Source of the DNA: Nelumbo lutea
Lineage: Eukaryota > Streptophyta > Magnoliopsida > Proteales > Nelumbonaceae
Direction: 5' to 3'
DNA length: 64,000 nt
NCBI GenBank assembly: GCA_022828595.1
Contig: JAKGHH010000003.1
Location: forward strand, 58,393,759-58,457,758
The notes beneath the pieces were generated by a model that did not search any database, had not been told where the DNA came from, and saw only the letters and a list, made by a program, of their open reading frames with translations. Position numbers and translations under genes: made by a program. Below are positions 31,264 to 44,493 of this stretch, piece after piece (the stretch's first letter is position 1; each line of letters opens with the position of its first letter).

Positions 31264-31508
31264 GGCCTCGTTTGTTTTCAATATTAATGGGTTCCTAGAA
31301 AAGAACAATTCTTGAATGGTTAATTTACCTAGAAAGTAATATTCTCCTTGTATTTGGATAAACATAGTTTTTTAGATAAATTGATTATTTTATATTTTTT
31401 ATCTGAGGAATAAAACAACATTGATAAGTGTTTTTATTCAGATAAATATTTCCCATATAATACTTGCTTAGTTCATTTACCCAGATAAATCATTTATCAA
31501 ATTTGGCC
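31264..31508. mobile_element. Tourist-like (PIF/Harbinger) MITE
   Basis: The ends are GGCCTCGTTTG and, in reverse complement, GGCCAAATTTG. They are flanked by TAA on both sides (31261-31263 and 31509-31511), the 3-bp duplication of this superfamily. The interior has repeated CAGATAAAT motifs and no coding capacity. Confidence 0.55.
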
Positions 31509-32039
31509 TAAATTAACAAACAATGGTGGTTCAGTTGATGAATTTTTTATCCATAGACTTGGATTGCCATCAGGTTCGTTGTTAGCCCATCCAAACTCCG
31601 ATGGATTAACCCTCTTAACTTGTATGGTTCCATGAAGCCGAAAATAAATAAATACAAATAACAGAGTGATTGGTTATATAGGTTTGGCTTTATCATAATT
31701 CATAAAGCTGTTTTTTTTTTTTTTTTTTTTTTCTGTGGCTGCAATCCGCAATAGTGTATTTTCCTAAAGTATTTTTCATTGTCAGATAAATCTTAATTTT
31801 TTAAAAAACATTATCAAATGAAACTAATGTTTGTTTTTTGTCCACATTAAGAGGTAGGGTCCAGCCAATGGTGAGTCCTCATCCTTACATGAAAATGTGG
31901 CAAATTCAAGATGGCCCTCAAATCATAGCACACACACATATAGAAGACCTTTGTGGGATGACATTACGGCAGTCTCAAACAGAGTGCTCCTTGACCATTG
32001 TTACGTTTTTATTTTGACAATTGACATTGGTTGCACTTT

Positions 32040-32360
32040 AGGGCCGTTTAGTAAGTTTTTTTGAGAAGATTTTTTGATATCTCTAATAGTCAAAAGATAT
32101 ATTGAGCTTTTATATTAAGATCGGTTTAGTTAAGACATGTCTTTTCATGCATCTTGACAAATAGAAAAAATACAAAAACTCTATTTGAAATTTTCTAAAA
32201 ATCGCTCATTTTAAGTTTTTCATGTCTTTTCGATGCATTGATTTTTGGTGGCTAAATCTACTGTCAACCAAATGGGAAAATACTAAATTGCAACCTACCA
32301 AACTTGTAAATAACCAATAGACCACACGGAAAGACGTACAATTTGTGACATGAGTCCAAG
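32040..32360. repeat. Dispersed repeat, copy 1 (partner at 56224-56530)
   Basis: It shares with 56224-56530 the order TTTTCGATG/TTTTCGACG, TTTTGGTGG, then CCAAATGGGAAA, then CACACGGAAAG/CACATGGAAAG. Both copies are in the same orientation and diverged. The family is not recognised. Confidence 0.5.
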
Positions 32361-32844
32361 TATAGAAACTCTAAGTCATACTGGCCAAAATGAGTACAAA
32401 GATGAAAAATGTTCTAGGCATGTTCACAGGATTCTCCTCCTTGGCTTTTATTATTGGCTTAAAGATTAGTCCAGTGATCAGTCTAATTAATAAAGAATGA
32501 AAGTGATTAATAAAACATATCTCCTAATAATGTAATAGGTTCCCTGGAATGCAGTGAATCAGGGCCCAGGGGATTGGTGGTTGGGATTGTAATTGTGAGG
32601 GTCTGGACCACTTGATGGGTGAGGTGGGAATGGTGGCTCATAAGTCATAAAGCAGTTTGATCCTAGCGAGGGTTAGGTTGGATCTATCTTTAACTTATAT
32701 TGATTTACATACAGCCAAATCTATTGACCATCTATTATTTTGACTTTTGACCGGGGACTTTATGATTCAGTCCCACCCTAGGAAATCCTAGCTCCACTTA
32801 GGGTGGACTGAATTCTGCATTGATGCCAAATTTACTGGCAAGAT

Positions 32845-32900
32845 GTGGTTTATAGGGGGCTATTAGTAGACTAGAAGGGGGCTGCAAAAAAGATTTTTGG
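32845..32900 (+). repeat. Short conserved repeat end (partner inverted at 58912-58985)
   Basis: TTTATAGGGGGCTATTAGTA followed by GACTAGAAGG here matches TTTATAGGGGGGCTATCAGT then AGACTAGGAGG on the minus strand near 58950. This is probably the conserved end of an unidentified element. Confidence 0.4.
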
Positions 32901-33162
32901 GGGGAAGTACAGTCCAAAAATCCCTAATAAAAATGGGAATGGTAATCATCCCAACCATCAAAATTCCCTAATTTTAATTTCCAAAATTATTCCTCATTAT
33001 TATTTCTATTTGTTTTATAGTTGTTTAAAAGCCAATTAGTTTGTCTTGAATACTCTGATTTGTATTTCCAAAATTACCCTTACTATTTATTATATCATTT
33101 ATATGCTTTACTCCAATGCTTATTAATTTATTTTCTTAAAAACTAACAATAAGGGGTGATTG

Positions 33163-33647
33163 TAGAGGTGCAAATTGGGTTGTGCTGCCCGTGACCCGTC
33201 ACAATCCACCACGATTTTGAGCTGGCCCGACCCAGCATGGCACGATGATCGAGTGGGTTATGCTGCCTATAACCCGCATGTCGGCATGGCCCAGCCCACA
33301 TCACCCAGCAGATATATATATATATATATATATCAAAATTTATATAAAACAAAATTTTAAGATCTTTTTTAATTTTTTGTATATATTTTGTAATTTATGT
33401 TAAAATTTTCATTATTTTTTCAAAATTTTTAAAAAACATGACTTGGCCCGGTCTACAGCTCAGCCCACGGTACGGCATGGCATGGGCTCGGATCGTGGGT
33501 CGTGCCGGGCTGACCCCCCAAAATATCCTAGGGGAGGGAAGCATGGCCCGACTCGGCCATCGGGCCAACACAGCACAGCCTGCACTTTTCATAGGCCACA
33601 TGCGGATCGTGCTGTGTCGGTCGAGCATGGCTCGATTTACACCTCTA
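33163..33647. mobile_element. hAT-type MITE, GC-rich arms
   Basis: The left end TAGAGGTGCAAAT and the right end (reverse complement TAGAGGTGTAAAT) form terminal inverted repeats. The 8-bp duplication is GGTGATTG (33155-33162) and TGTGATTG (33648-33655). The arms carry GGCACG and GGCCCGACC words, the middle is AT-rich. Frames on both strands come from the palindromic arms and are not genes. Confidence 0.8.
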
Positions 33648-33655
33648 TGTGATTG

Positions 33656-35258
33656 ATTGGAAAAATGTGAACAGAAATAATGTAAGTTTTTAAACACTCG
33701 AAACTAATGGAATTCCAAGTGTTTTTGCTCTTCATTTTTTATCATATTCAGTCTTTTGCCTTTCATCTTAAGAAGTTTTGACAGCAATATATGTCAAAAT
33801 CGTACTCAATATCATCTTTATCATAATTGCAAAGTTCTATTATCTCTTTCACTCTTTTAAGTTATGAAAATGCTAGGAGTTTTGGTTTCACATCATGCTT
33901 TAGTTTAAAATTGAGTTTCTTTGATAATTATTTTTGTTTAATTAATTTTAAATAGTTAGGGTTTTGGTTTAATAAGTTTAGATTTATAAGTTTCAAGCAC
34001 TTTTCATCTTTGGGTTTAATTCAGTGTTTAATCCTATGTCTTTAGTAGGCTTACATTTGCCCAAATCAATTTTGTATTTGTAATTTTTAAGCATTTTTCT
34101 GGTGTTTTGTAATTTGTTAGTTCTTACATACCTAATTCTCTTAACCATCAACCAAAAACACCCTAAATATACCAAAACTTTGTGTTTGTTCTACATGAAG
34201 GTCAAAGTTGTTTGCTTTCAACATCCTGCATTTGCATCTAAGGTTTGGTTTTGGCATCCTCTAGGTTTGGTTTCAATATCCTGCATTGGAAAGTTGAGAG
34301 CAAATCCCCTTGCTACTAGGCTCTTTAGCTGAAATTAATCTATGCCACACCATTTCAACTAAGGTCAATCCTTGGATTTTAATTTATGACTGGCTTAAAG
34401 CATTATGGTTGGTTCAACAACCCTTTAAGCCATTGTGCTAATATTGCTATATGGAGCTTTTTGCATACTTATATATGCACACATTACATTTTATGTCAAA
34501 TGGAATCATTGATCATGTTTTAAGTCAGTTTTGTTTTCTTAATATTACCACTCACACTCAATTAGGATGAAGTAATTGAAGTATGATTTCATTTTGGAAC
34601 AATCAAACAGATTGGCATTAACATAAGCAATGAAGAATAAAAAAAGTGGTTACACCCAACTTGGTTAAGATCTGTATCTAGTTGTGGTATCATTCATTGG
34701 TTCAAATATCTCATGCACCATACGGGCCCTTATACTAGTTTGTCTAAAAATGTCTATTTCATTAAGACTTTTTCTAAACAATCTAAATAAGAAATATGTT
34801 TCTTTATATAACGCACATACATTGAGGTACCATAAATAGCTAGATAGTCTGATTGGATTGCTAGAAGATTTGAAAAAATAAATGTTGAAAAAGGTCTTCA
34901 GCGTCCCATGGAATCAAAGTTCTAAAATTTTGAAAATTTATATCATTTTAGACCATGCGTCCTAAATGAAAATGTTGAAAATTTGGACTTCATAACATTT
35001 TTTAATAAATTTATTTACATCATTATATATATATATATATTTATTTATTTATTTTATGACATGTACAGAAGACTATTTACATCACCTAGTAAAAAAAAAT
35101 GGTTTATTACAAGTTGAGGGGGGTTATTAGCTACTTAAGATGGACCAAAAAAAATTTCGGTGAAAATTATAAAAAATTATTTAAGAACCCATAATTTAAT
35201 AATATATAATATTACATTGAACATAATGGAAATTGCCAAATAGTATTCATGAAGTCGA
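33656..35258. other. AT-rich intergenic stretch, no gene seen
   Basis: No domain, element end or exon structure is recognised. Short frames near 33993-34332 have no features. Confidence 0.4.
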
Positions 35259-35300
35259 CACTGTAGTTGGGACAAGGCCTTGATGATGATGATTATGATA
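35259..35300 (+). mobile_element. Relic of an RTE LINE tail
   Basis: GTTGGGACAAGGCCTTGATG followed by ATGATGATTATGAT repeats the hallmark tail of RTE elements, also present at 12240. Only about 40 bases survive. Confidence 0.4.
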
Positions 35301-35369
35301 CTTTTGTATTTTAGTTGACCCATTAAAAAGAAGGAAATGGCAAAACATGATTCATTTAGCGGACCCCAT

Positions 35370-35750
35370 ATATTTGGTAGGTGTTTGATATCAGTGTTGG
35401 GAACATTGCATCGTTTTCTCATAAAAATAGTACTGGGCATGTGGAGTTGTAAGTACCATTTTCTCATTTTTTGCTTGGAACCAATGTTTCCATATACGTG
35501 TTTTTTGAGAAAACAATATTGGTTTTGTTTAGTACCGGTGCTAATAGCAACGTTTTCAACATTGATCTATATTATCCAACGTCTACATTGATGCCACATC
35601 ATTGCACTATTGACAACAACGCACCGTTTTCTCAGAAAAATGGTACCAAACAAGAGGGTGTTATTTTGAAGCACCGCTTTCTCTGATGTAGCGCCTAGGT
35701 GACGCTTTTTTCTCAAAAAAATGGTATTGGTGCCAAACATCAACTTGGGA
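35370..35750. repeat. Degenerate foldback repeat (TTTTCTCA..AAAATGGTA words)
   Basis: CGTTTTCTCATAAAAATAGT and its inverted forms occur at least four times. Ends like GTGTTTGATATCAGTG and, inverted, ATGTTTGGCACCAATA are seen. This suggests an eroded MITE with inverted arms; boundaries are uncertain. Confidence 0.35.
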
Positions 35751-38380
35751 GGCTTGGATGATGTGTGGTTGATGATGACGATATTGATGAGGAGCCAATG
35801 CCATATATAGTTCGTAAAAAAGCCTTAGATGAAGATGATATTTTTGTATCTATACCATTGATTCTCAATAATATCAAATATCATATCCAAAGTTCAGAAA
35901 ATAAATAAGTTGACAAAATCCTGAAACTCTATAGAAAAAAATCAAAAAATAAGGCGAAGTCTAGGGTGCATCTGTTGCACCAAGTTTAGAAATTTCATCA
36001 AAATTTAAAACCAGGCATGGAATATGAAAATGAATAACATGAGAATGACAAAGATATATTATTGACAAATTTAATGATATTTATGCTCCATCAGATAAGA
36101 TGTGTCAAAGTTAAGTCTAAGACTCAAAATGAATTTTACTACCTAATAATTACAAAACAAAAGATGAGAGCAACCCTAGACAGCTAGACTTGTGACTTGT
36201 GAGTATGAAAATGATAGCTTGTGAAACCTTTGCTGACCTTTTTGGCAGTTAGATTTTCAAAATGAAGGTGATAAATTGGGCCAACTACTAATCAAGGAAT
36301 GGATGAACAAATTATTAGCAACATTGTTAGAATCCTCACCCAACAGGATTAGCTACACTTGATGGTTGTGTTACTAACATGGTCCATGTCAGCCATGTAT
36401 ACAGATTATAGTGGTGAGTTCAGATTGGTGCACGACAGAATGCATCCCACTTTATCATCTCATCATGCATGGGAAATATCTTCAGTACTTATCATGGGCA
36501 CCTATGAAAATTCTATAATGATTGTGGGGCATATACACTTGATGTCTAATATGGGTGTTATAATTAGCTAAATAGTTAATTATAAATAGCCTTCTTTGGT
36601 TTCTAATTTAAAACGGTGCAACTTCCAAATCAGTTTTTAAAACATTGGCAAATGCTATTAAGGATGAGCCTTTTAACATTCTCTAGGCCCGTTGTTTATT
36701 TGAGAGGCTCTCTTTCTTGTTCGTAGGATTGGATCATTGGAGAGTTTTGGAAACATCATCTTTGTGGATGGTTTGATCATACACATTCTTAGACCAATTG
36801 GATGGTTTCATCTTTCATGTCTGTAACGTTCACACCACCCAAATGGGGATTGCAAATCCTTCCCATATCAATTAATTCATTCACATTCTCGGTCCAATTG
36901 GATGGTTTAAATGCTGGGGTATCAGGTGTTGGCAAAGAGAGAGAGAGAGAGATAAAGAGATAGCTTTTGGGTAGCAAGGAGGTCAATAAATGTAGGAGGG
37001 CTTTCGCATAATGACTTCTTGTGTTTTGAGATGGGTCGCACCCAACGTGGAAAATACAGAAGCTATGTTTATGGGAAATTTACCGCCCAGGTAGGGGACC
37101 TCCAAAAGCACTGTACTCATTTAAAAACTTCAAAAATTTATATTTTCAATTATAAGTCTCTGTCAATTCCACTGGCCCACATCCACGTTGCCCCATCCTT
37201 TCATAGTATAAAGAAATACCCGGAATGCCCCTTGTACGCTATGACTCTCCATCCTTCATAGAAAAACCCAGAAATACACCTCATTTAAGATCCCGCTCCA
37301 GTTAAAGGTAAAACAGTTAAATTTTCTCTCTCCTCCCATCCTTTGGTAATTATTCTTCTCTTATCCATATTTACTTTCGTTCCAGCCTTTGACTGATCCA
37401 AAGTCCTTCTTCAGTTCTTCCGATCACCGGTGCTCTTTTTGTTCTGTAATTAAACCGGTCCAATCTTGCAATGGACCAGCAGTAACTTTTTGAAAAAGAA
37501 AAAAAAAATCTCTCTCAAGGACCGCCACTTTCCTTCTTGTTCGACAAGACGCAAAGTTCTACAAAAAGAACCTTATAGAGAACTTTAAAGAAGACAACAG
37601 ATCTGCTGCAAAGAGAACCTTATAGAGAATCATTTGTTTGAAGAAGATAATGGAGTTTCTGCAAAGAAGACACAGAGAAGAATCATTCGTTTTTAGTTTC
37701 TAAAATCTAGTGTTACTTACTCATTTCCATGCCACATTTGGAGACCAAACTTGTTCATTTGAGTAGTGAAAGACAAGGCAAGGCTAACCCTCTTCCTTTC
37801 TTCCTTCTCTGTCATTCTCTCCATTTTCGTTCTTTTTGTATCTTTATTTTTCTTTGTAAATCTTGCATTTCCCTTCATCTACCTTGTTGGGACGACTGCG
37901 ACAAACTAAGCAGCGACAAGCATTTCTTCTCTTATTTTCTAAGTTAGGAATCAAACTAATCTCGTTTAATGGCCTTTATATTGTCGTAACAATATTATTT
38001 TTTGTGTTAAAAAATAATATCATACATTTTGGCAAGTACCTCATAAACTTTTATTTGTACTTAGTATAAGAACAATATAAATACATTCCTAATTTGTATT
38101 TCATTTTTTATTTTACAAAATTTCATATAATTCATATGTTTAGTTAATACCAGACGATTGGTTAACTAACTGACTTATTGGTTATCATTTTTATTAGGTA
38201 TTATGGTCTCTAAATTAAAATAGCCACACACTGTTCTTTCTACATTTATGTGTCTCACTTTTCTCATGTTCTTCCCTTTTTTTATCTTGTTTAGTTGTTT
38301 TGAATGGAGGAGCCATTTGAAGTTGAAATATCCTTTCTTGATATTCTTGGGTGAACTTCCACTACTTGCCACATCCCATG
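35751..38380. other. Intergenic stretch, no identifiable gene
   Basis: Mostly AT-rich. A CT/GA-rich block at 37320-37720 contains a 16-bp direct repeat AGAACCTTATAGAGAA (37567 and 37613 region) and looks like an untranslated leader or LTR fragment. No coding sequence follows it convincingly. Confidence 0.35.
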
Positions 38381-38770
38381 TCCAAGATGAACTATAAATA
38401 TGGTGGGCAACAAATTTTATGCGGTGGTCACTGTGGCTGTGTGGGGCGAAGTGAGAAGCTTCTATGGGGATACAACTAATATGCTTGATGCATTGGTTGA
38501 AACGACTGCCATAGTGGCCATCCAATATCTTGAATTACGCTAGCTGATCAACATAAAGGATGCAAACTTTGATCGCATGAAAGAATACCAACACATTTGC
38601 CTTAAATTGGAAGCTGAACTAAAGGAAGTCAAGACAGAAAATCTTGCATTGAGATGTGAGACGTGAGATTTTGCAATTGTGCCACGAGGTTGAACACATG
38701 CAGAATATCGATACACGAAAGGAGTGAAGTGGCCACCAATCGGATTAGGTCTCAATGATCAGATCAAACA
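38381..38770 (+). pseudogene. Unidentified coding-like remnant
   Basis: A plus-strand frame reads NKFYAVVTVAVWGEVRSFYG and, after a stop, a charged helical segment with MKEYQHICLKLEAELKEV. It then breaks again. The second part looks like a short coiled coil. I do not recognise a family; it could be a piece of a transposon protein. Confidence 0.2.
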
Positions 38771-39158
38771 TTTTGTGTGTAATTGGTTTACATAAATGGA
38801 TCACACGTTTCATTTTACTTTATTGATAACTATATTTTTATTTGATTAGTCCTTTAAGTGTTATATTAATACCTTTATCCACCTGTACAGCAAATGATTT
38901 CTCTTCCCAAATGCTTCATATATACATATATCCATATGTAGGAATGGACAACAATAAAATCAAATCTAGATTGTATATTGTCCAGTCATAACATAACATA
39001 TATAAATCTTTGACAACTACCATTGATTACTACCAAAAAAGATGTATAGGCATCTTTCTTAAAAAATGGCATAGGTACGACAAGAATCATAGCTTTACTA
39101 ATGAATTATGTTTACAATTAAAGTTGGTTTATTACAAATTATAAGACATTATAGAGGT

Positions 39159-42100
39159 GTGTCAACCTAGTGTAGTCCACATTTGGTGTATTGTTGCATA
39201 AACATACCAAGATGAACTGACTCAATGGTCATTATAGTGCAAGTGTCGGAGGCCTTAGGGACCGGATCAGCCTATCTTAGGGCCCATTCACCTTCAGACG
39301 TGGCCGATAGGTTTGAACGTGTTGTATGCATGGGATTATTGTTGTGTGTCATCAATCTAGTGTAGTACATATTTGGTGGATTATAGTATGAACATATTGA
39401 GAAAGAATGACTCAATGATCATTATAGTGCATGTGTTAGAGGCCTCAAGGACCGAATCGGCCTATCTCAGGGCTCGTTCACCTTCGGACGTGAGTGAACG
39501 CGACCGATAGGTGTGAACGTGAGGTATGCATAGAATCAGTACTGTTGTGTGTCTCAACCTAGTGTAGTCCACATTTGGTGGATTGTTGCATGAACGTACT
39601 GAGATAGAATGACTCAATGGTCATTATAATGCATGTGTCGAAGGCCTCAAGGACCGGAACAACCTATCTCAGGGCCCGTTCACCTTCAGACGCGGGTGGA
39701 TGAAGCCGATAAGTGTGAACGTGTGGTATGCATGGGATCACTAGTTGTTGTGTGTCTCAGCCTACTATAGTCCACATTTGGTGGATTGTTGCATGAGCAT
39801 ACCAAAATAGACCGACTCATTGGTCATTATAGTGTATGTGTTGAAGGCCTTAGGGACTGGATCAGCCTATTTCAGGGCCCGTTCACCTTTGGACGCGGTC
39901 AATAGGTGTGAACGTGTGTTGTGCATGGGATGAATGTATTGTGTGTCTCAGCCTAGTGTAGTCAACATTTGGTGGATTGTTGTATGAATATATCGAGATG
40001 AATTGGCTCAATGGTCATTGTAGTGCACGTGCTAGAGGCCTTAGGGACTGGATCATCCTATTTCAGAGCCCATTCACCTTTGGACATGGATGGATGCGGC
40101 CGATAGGTGTGAACATGTGGTATGCATGGGATCACTAACTGTTGTGCATCTCAGCCTAGTGTATCGAGATGAACTGACTCAATGGTTGTTATAGTGCATG
40201 TGTTGGAGGCTTCAGGGACTGAATTAGGCTATCTCATGGCCCGTTCACCTTTAGACGCAGGTGAACGTTTGGTGTGCATTGGATGACTGTGTTGTGTGTT
40301 TCAAACTAATGTAGTCCATATTTGGTAGATTTTTTTATGAACATATTGAGATAGACTGACTCAATAGTTATTGTGGTGCATGTGTTGGAGGCCTTAGGAA
40401 CCGGATTAGCCTATTTCAGAGCCTGCTCACCTTCAGACGTCGATGGATGTGGCCGATAGGTGTGAACGTGTGGTATGCATGGGATCACTAATTGTTGTGT
40501 GTCATATCCTAGTGTAATCCACATTTGGTGGATTGTTGCATGAATATACCGAGATGGAGTGATTCAATGGTCATTATAGTACATGTGTTGGAGGCCTCAG
40601 GGATCGGATTAGCATATCTTAGGGCCCATTCACCTTTGGACACAGGTGAACGTGGTCGATAGGTGTGAACATGTGGTGTGCATGGGATGAATATTTTGTG
40701 TCTCAACCTACTATAGTCCACATTTGGTGGCTTGTTGTATGAACATATCGAGATGGACTGACTCAATGGTCATTATAGTGCATGCGCCGAAGGCCTCAAG
40801 GACCGGAACAACCTATCTCAGATCCTGTTCACCTTCAGACACTGGCGGATGTGTCCAATAGGTGTGAACACATGGGATGCATGGGATCACTAGCTGTTGT
40901 ATGTCTCAGCCTAGTGTAGTCCACATTTGGTGGATTGTTGCATGAACATACCGAGATGGATTGATTCAATGGTCATTATAATGCATGTGTCTGAGGCCTC
41001 AAGGATTGGATCAACTTATCTCAAGGCCCGTTCACCTTTGGACGCGGGCGGACGCGGTCGATAGGTGTGAGTGCGTGGTGTGCATGGGATGACTGTGTTG
41101 TGTGTCTCAACCTAGTGTAGTCCACATTTGATGGATTCTTGTATGAATATATCAAGATGGACTGACTCAATGGTCATTATAGTGCATGTGCCAGAGGCCT
41201 CAAGGACTGGATCAGCCTATGTCAGAGCTCGCTCACCTTCGGACATGGGAGGACGTGGTTGATAGGTGTGAACTTGTGGTACACATGGGATTACTAGCTG
41301 TTGTGTGTCTCAACCTAGTGTAGTCCACATTTGGTGGATTGTTGCATGAATATATCGAGATGCACTGACTTAATGGGCATTATAATGCATGTGTTAGAGG
41401 CCTCAGAGACCGGATCATCTGAACTTTGGGCCCATTCACCTTCGAATGCAGGCAAACGCGGCGGATAGGTGTAAATGTGTGGTGTGCATGAGATCAATAT
41501 TGTTGTGTGTCTTAGCCTAGTTTATTCCACATTTCATGGATTATTATATGCACATAACGAGATGGGCTGGCCCATAGGTCATTCTTGTGTATGTTCTGGA
41601 TGCCTCAAGAACTGGATCAGCCTACCTTTGAGCCCATTCACCTTCGGACGCATGTGGGCGCGACCAATAGGTGTGAACGTGTGGTGTGCATGAGATTAGT
41701 AGTGTTGTGTATCTCAACCTAGTGTAGTCCACATTTGGTGTATTATTGTATGAACATGCCGAGATCGAATGATTCAATGGTCATTATAGTGCATGTGCAA
41801 GAGGGCTTAGGGACCGGATCATTTAAAATCCGGGCCCATTCACCTTCGGGCACTGGCAGATGCGATGGTTAGGTGTGAACATGTGTTGTGCATGAGATCA
41901 GTACTGTTGTGTGTCTCAGCCTATTGTAGTCCAAATTTGGTGGATTGTTGTATGAACATATCGAGATGGACTAACTCAATGGTCATTATAGTGCATGTGC
42001 CGAAGGCCTCAGGGACCGGATCATCTGAACTCCGGGCTCGTTCACCTTCGGATGTGGGAAAACACGGCTGATAGGTGTGAACGTGTGGTCTGCATGAGAT

Positions 42101-42255
42101 TAATAGTGTTGTGTATCCCAACTTAGTGTAATCCACATTTGGTGTATTATTTTATGCACATACCAAGATGGAATGACTCAATGATCATTATAGTGCATGT
42201 GCTAGAGGCCTCAAGGACAGATCATCTAAACTCCGGGTCCGTTCACCTTGAAAGG
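39159..42255. repeat. Tandem satellite array, ~16 units of ~197 bp, dimeric higher-order pattern
   Basis: The box CCACATTTGGTG or a variant recurs at about 39178, 39367, 39569, 39772, 39963, 40316, 40519, 40717, 40921, 41121, 41325, 41527, 41729, 41931 and 42132. One shortened unit near 40155 has lost the box. Each unit also carries GACTCAATGGTCATTATAGT, a GAGGCCTCAGGGACCGGAT region and GTTCACCTTCGGACG. Alternate units end CATGGGATCACTAG or CATGGGATGACTGTG. Unit length is not a multiple of three and reading frames do not persist, so it is non-coding. Confidence 0.92.
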
Positions 42256-42401
42256 TGTAGCTTGCCTTCATGTGATGTATGGGCATTCTACCTTAGTTTA
42301 CCCTGTAGTAGTTGCACACCGGTCTCCCATCAAATAATTCAAATCGTGTCCTATATTTGAAAACACAACATATGAGTTTGGATTAATCGACATCATAAAC
42401 A

Positions 42402-43100
42402 TCAAATTACAGACATAATAATCAGTATATGCACAAATGCCACGGACATAGATATAACGAAAACACCACAATTGTCTCCACCTTCTTGGTAGGGAGCTCA
42501 ACCGGCAAGTTCATGAGGCTACCCACCAATGCCACTAATAATGTCACCGAGAACCGTCTTGTAAATTTGTTGCTATGCTGCGATAAAAAAAAAATATAAC
42601 AATGTTAGGATACCAATTTAGCAGTGCAACCTTACAAGACTTATATAACGTTGAGGATGCATACCATTTTATCTGCAGCAAACAGCCTTTAGAGATACTA
42701 TATCAATGACCATTAGTTGCCAATGAGAGTGATCATTTATGGGTATGAAGACTTTCTGCACCCGGTTCTTCGCAATTGGTCTAACCATGGTTTTAGCTTT
42801 GCTAACATCCCATTGGTTGCAAATCCTTGAATAGAGGAGAGGAAACCAAAAAGTATGCACAAAAGATGGGAATCAAGTCAATTTATTAAGACCACCTCAT
42901 GCAGGTATTGTTACTAGTCATGTAATGGACCCTGAAAGGTTGGTGAATCTAATCATGTTGCAAATGCAGAAAAGGGTATTTCACCTGAGCCACTATAGGC
43001 ATGTACTGAAATTTAACGGAATTCCGCCTCCGTGTCTTCAATAGGTTGCCATACGCATCTATAACTTTAGTGCATGAATATTGTCATCTTATGTTAACCA
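42402..43100 (-). pseudogene. Ulp1-like (C48) cysteine protease remnant
   Basis: Three minus-strand segments match successive parts of a SUMO-protease-type domain. They are VIDAYGNLLKTRRRNSVKF (about 43070-43010, followed by a possible donor CAG/GTGAAA), QWDVSKAK...KVFIPINDHSHWQLMVIDI (about 42820-42690), and YQEGGDNCGVFVIS (42491-42449). The putative catalytic Cys is at 42468-42470. The active-site His (HW) and Cys, and the Gln six residues before Cys, are kept. The usual Asp before Cys is Asn, and the catalytic Asp region after VIDI is not recognisable. Such domains are common both in SUMO proteases and in MULE or CACTA transposons. It is probably a broken transposon-borne copy. Confidence 0.55.
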
Positions 43101-44493
43101 ATAAAGCATTTTTACTTCCAAATCTCCTTGTGCAAGAAATTATGCACTTACTGCAAATCTTTCGCCGCTATTTGGTCTTTTTAAGCAAATGCTGCCCACC
43201 TTCCACCACCTGTGACAATAAACAAAAGCATGATTAACCAATAAATATTTAAGGTTGAACAAAACATACATTACATAAAGGGTCAAGAGTCATAGTGTAC
43301 AAGGGGTAATGAAAGGGTGGGAGGTGACGGAGATTTGTAATTGAAAGGTATAAAATTTTGAATTTTTTAAATGAATACAATGCTTGTGGAGGTATTTTTT
43401 TATGCCCCACTTGGGTAGTAAATTTTCCTATGTTTATTCTTTAGTGCCCGTTTGGGAGGCCATTCAAAACACAACTTAGGCTCCACACAGATTTGATATA
43501 AGTCGTGTTTGGTGAAAATCCGAAAAGCCAATATTAATGTTCCGAATGCAAAAAAAAAAAAATAAATAAATAATAATAATAAAAAAGAAGGGAATGACTA
43601 TAAAGTGGAGCTATTGCAAGTAGCTTGTTCAGAACATAGGTGATGATTTGCAACCATAGCTCAATCACCATAACTTAACTCAATTCAATGCACAACCTCC
43701 CATATGGGTGGTCGAACCATTCAACCTAGGAACCAATCAGTTGTCTAGTTCTATTATATTTGGTTCGGAATTAAAAAAAAAAAAAACACATTGACTTGGT
43801 GAACAAACTATTGTTCTAGACGATTGAGCCGCTAAATTATTTGATCTAATAAATGGGTTTTAATCATTTTTTATTTTAGTTATATTACATTTTTTATTTT
43901 TCAAAACATCATGGTTGTTCCATTCGGATCAGATGATCGAACTGTTGACCCAAAGGTCAATGGCCAAAGTGGTTCTATTTTTGGCCAGTTTTTAAAACCT
44001 TGTTTAATTGGCTTAATTTGCTTATTTAGATTGATTAGCTTTGTTTATTTAATCTAATTAATTTAACTTACTTAGTTAATTGCTTAATTGACTTAATTAT
44101 CTTAATTAGTGTAATTTATATAATTTTCTTAATTAAGTTAAATAAATATTTTAGGGTCATTTAATTAATTAACGTCATTAATTCATTAAATAAATTAAAT
44201 ACTTTATTATGCTTTAGGGTCATTTAATTAAACCCTAAAATAATTTACTTAATTAACTTTATTCAAATGGCTCATTTTCTAACTTTATGATGGAAAGTGG
44301 CCTTCTCCAAATTTTAACGGTGCCACACAACATTATGTAACAGATCCGTTTATGTCATTTCAAATGCCATCTATTTTTTTTTTTCCTACAAATAGCATTT
44401 TTACCAAAGTATAGGTAATAGGATCCAAAATGATTTTTTTTTTATTATTGAAGGTTAAAATTAACCTTTTCACAAAATTTAAGAATTACCAAA
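43101..44493. other. AT-rich intergenic stretch, no gene seen
   Basis: It contains TTAATT-type repeats at 44000-44200 and a decayed repeat with GGTCGAACCATTCAACCTAG near 43700. No gene is supported. Confidence 0.4.

Noticed and set aside
38381..38770. Viroplasmin-type RNase H N-terminal domain
   Set aside because: KFYAVV is suggestive, but the rest of the motif is absent and the frame is broken.
40509..42136. Repeated minus-strand frames in the satellite array
   Set aside because: The unit length is not a multiple of three; each frame ends within one unit.
39159..42255. CRISPR-like array or repeat protein gene
   Set aside because: The whole ~197-bp unit is repeated with no unique spacers, the genome is plant nuclear, and frames do not persist between units.
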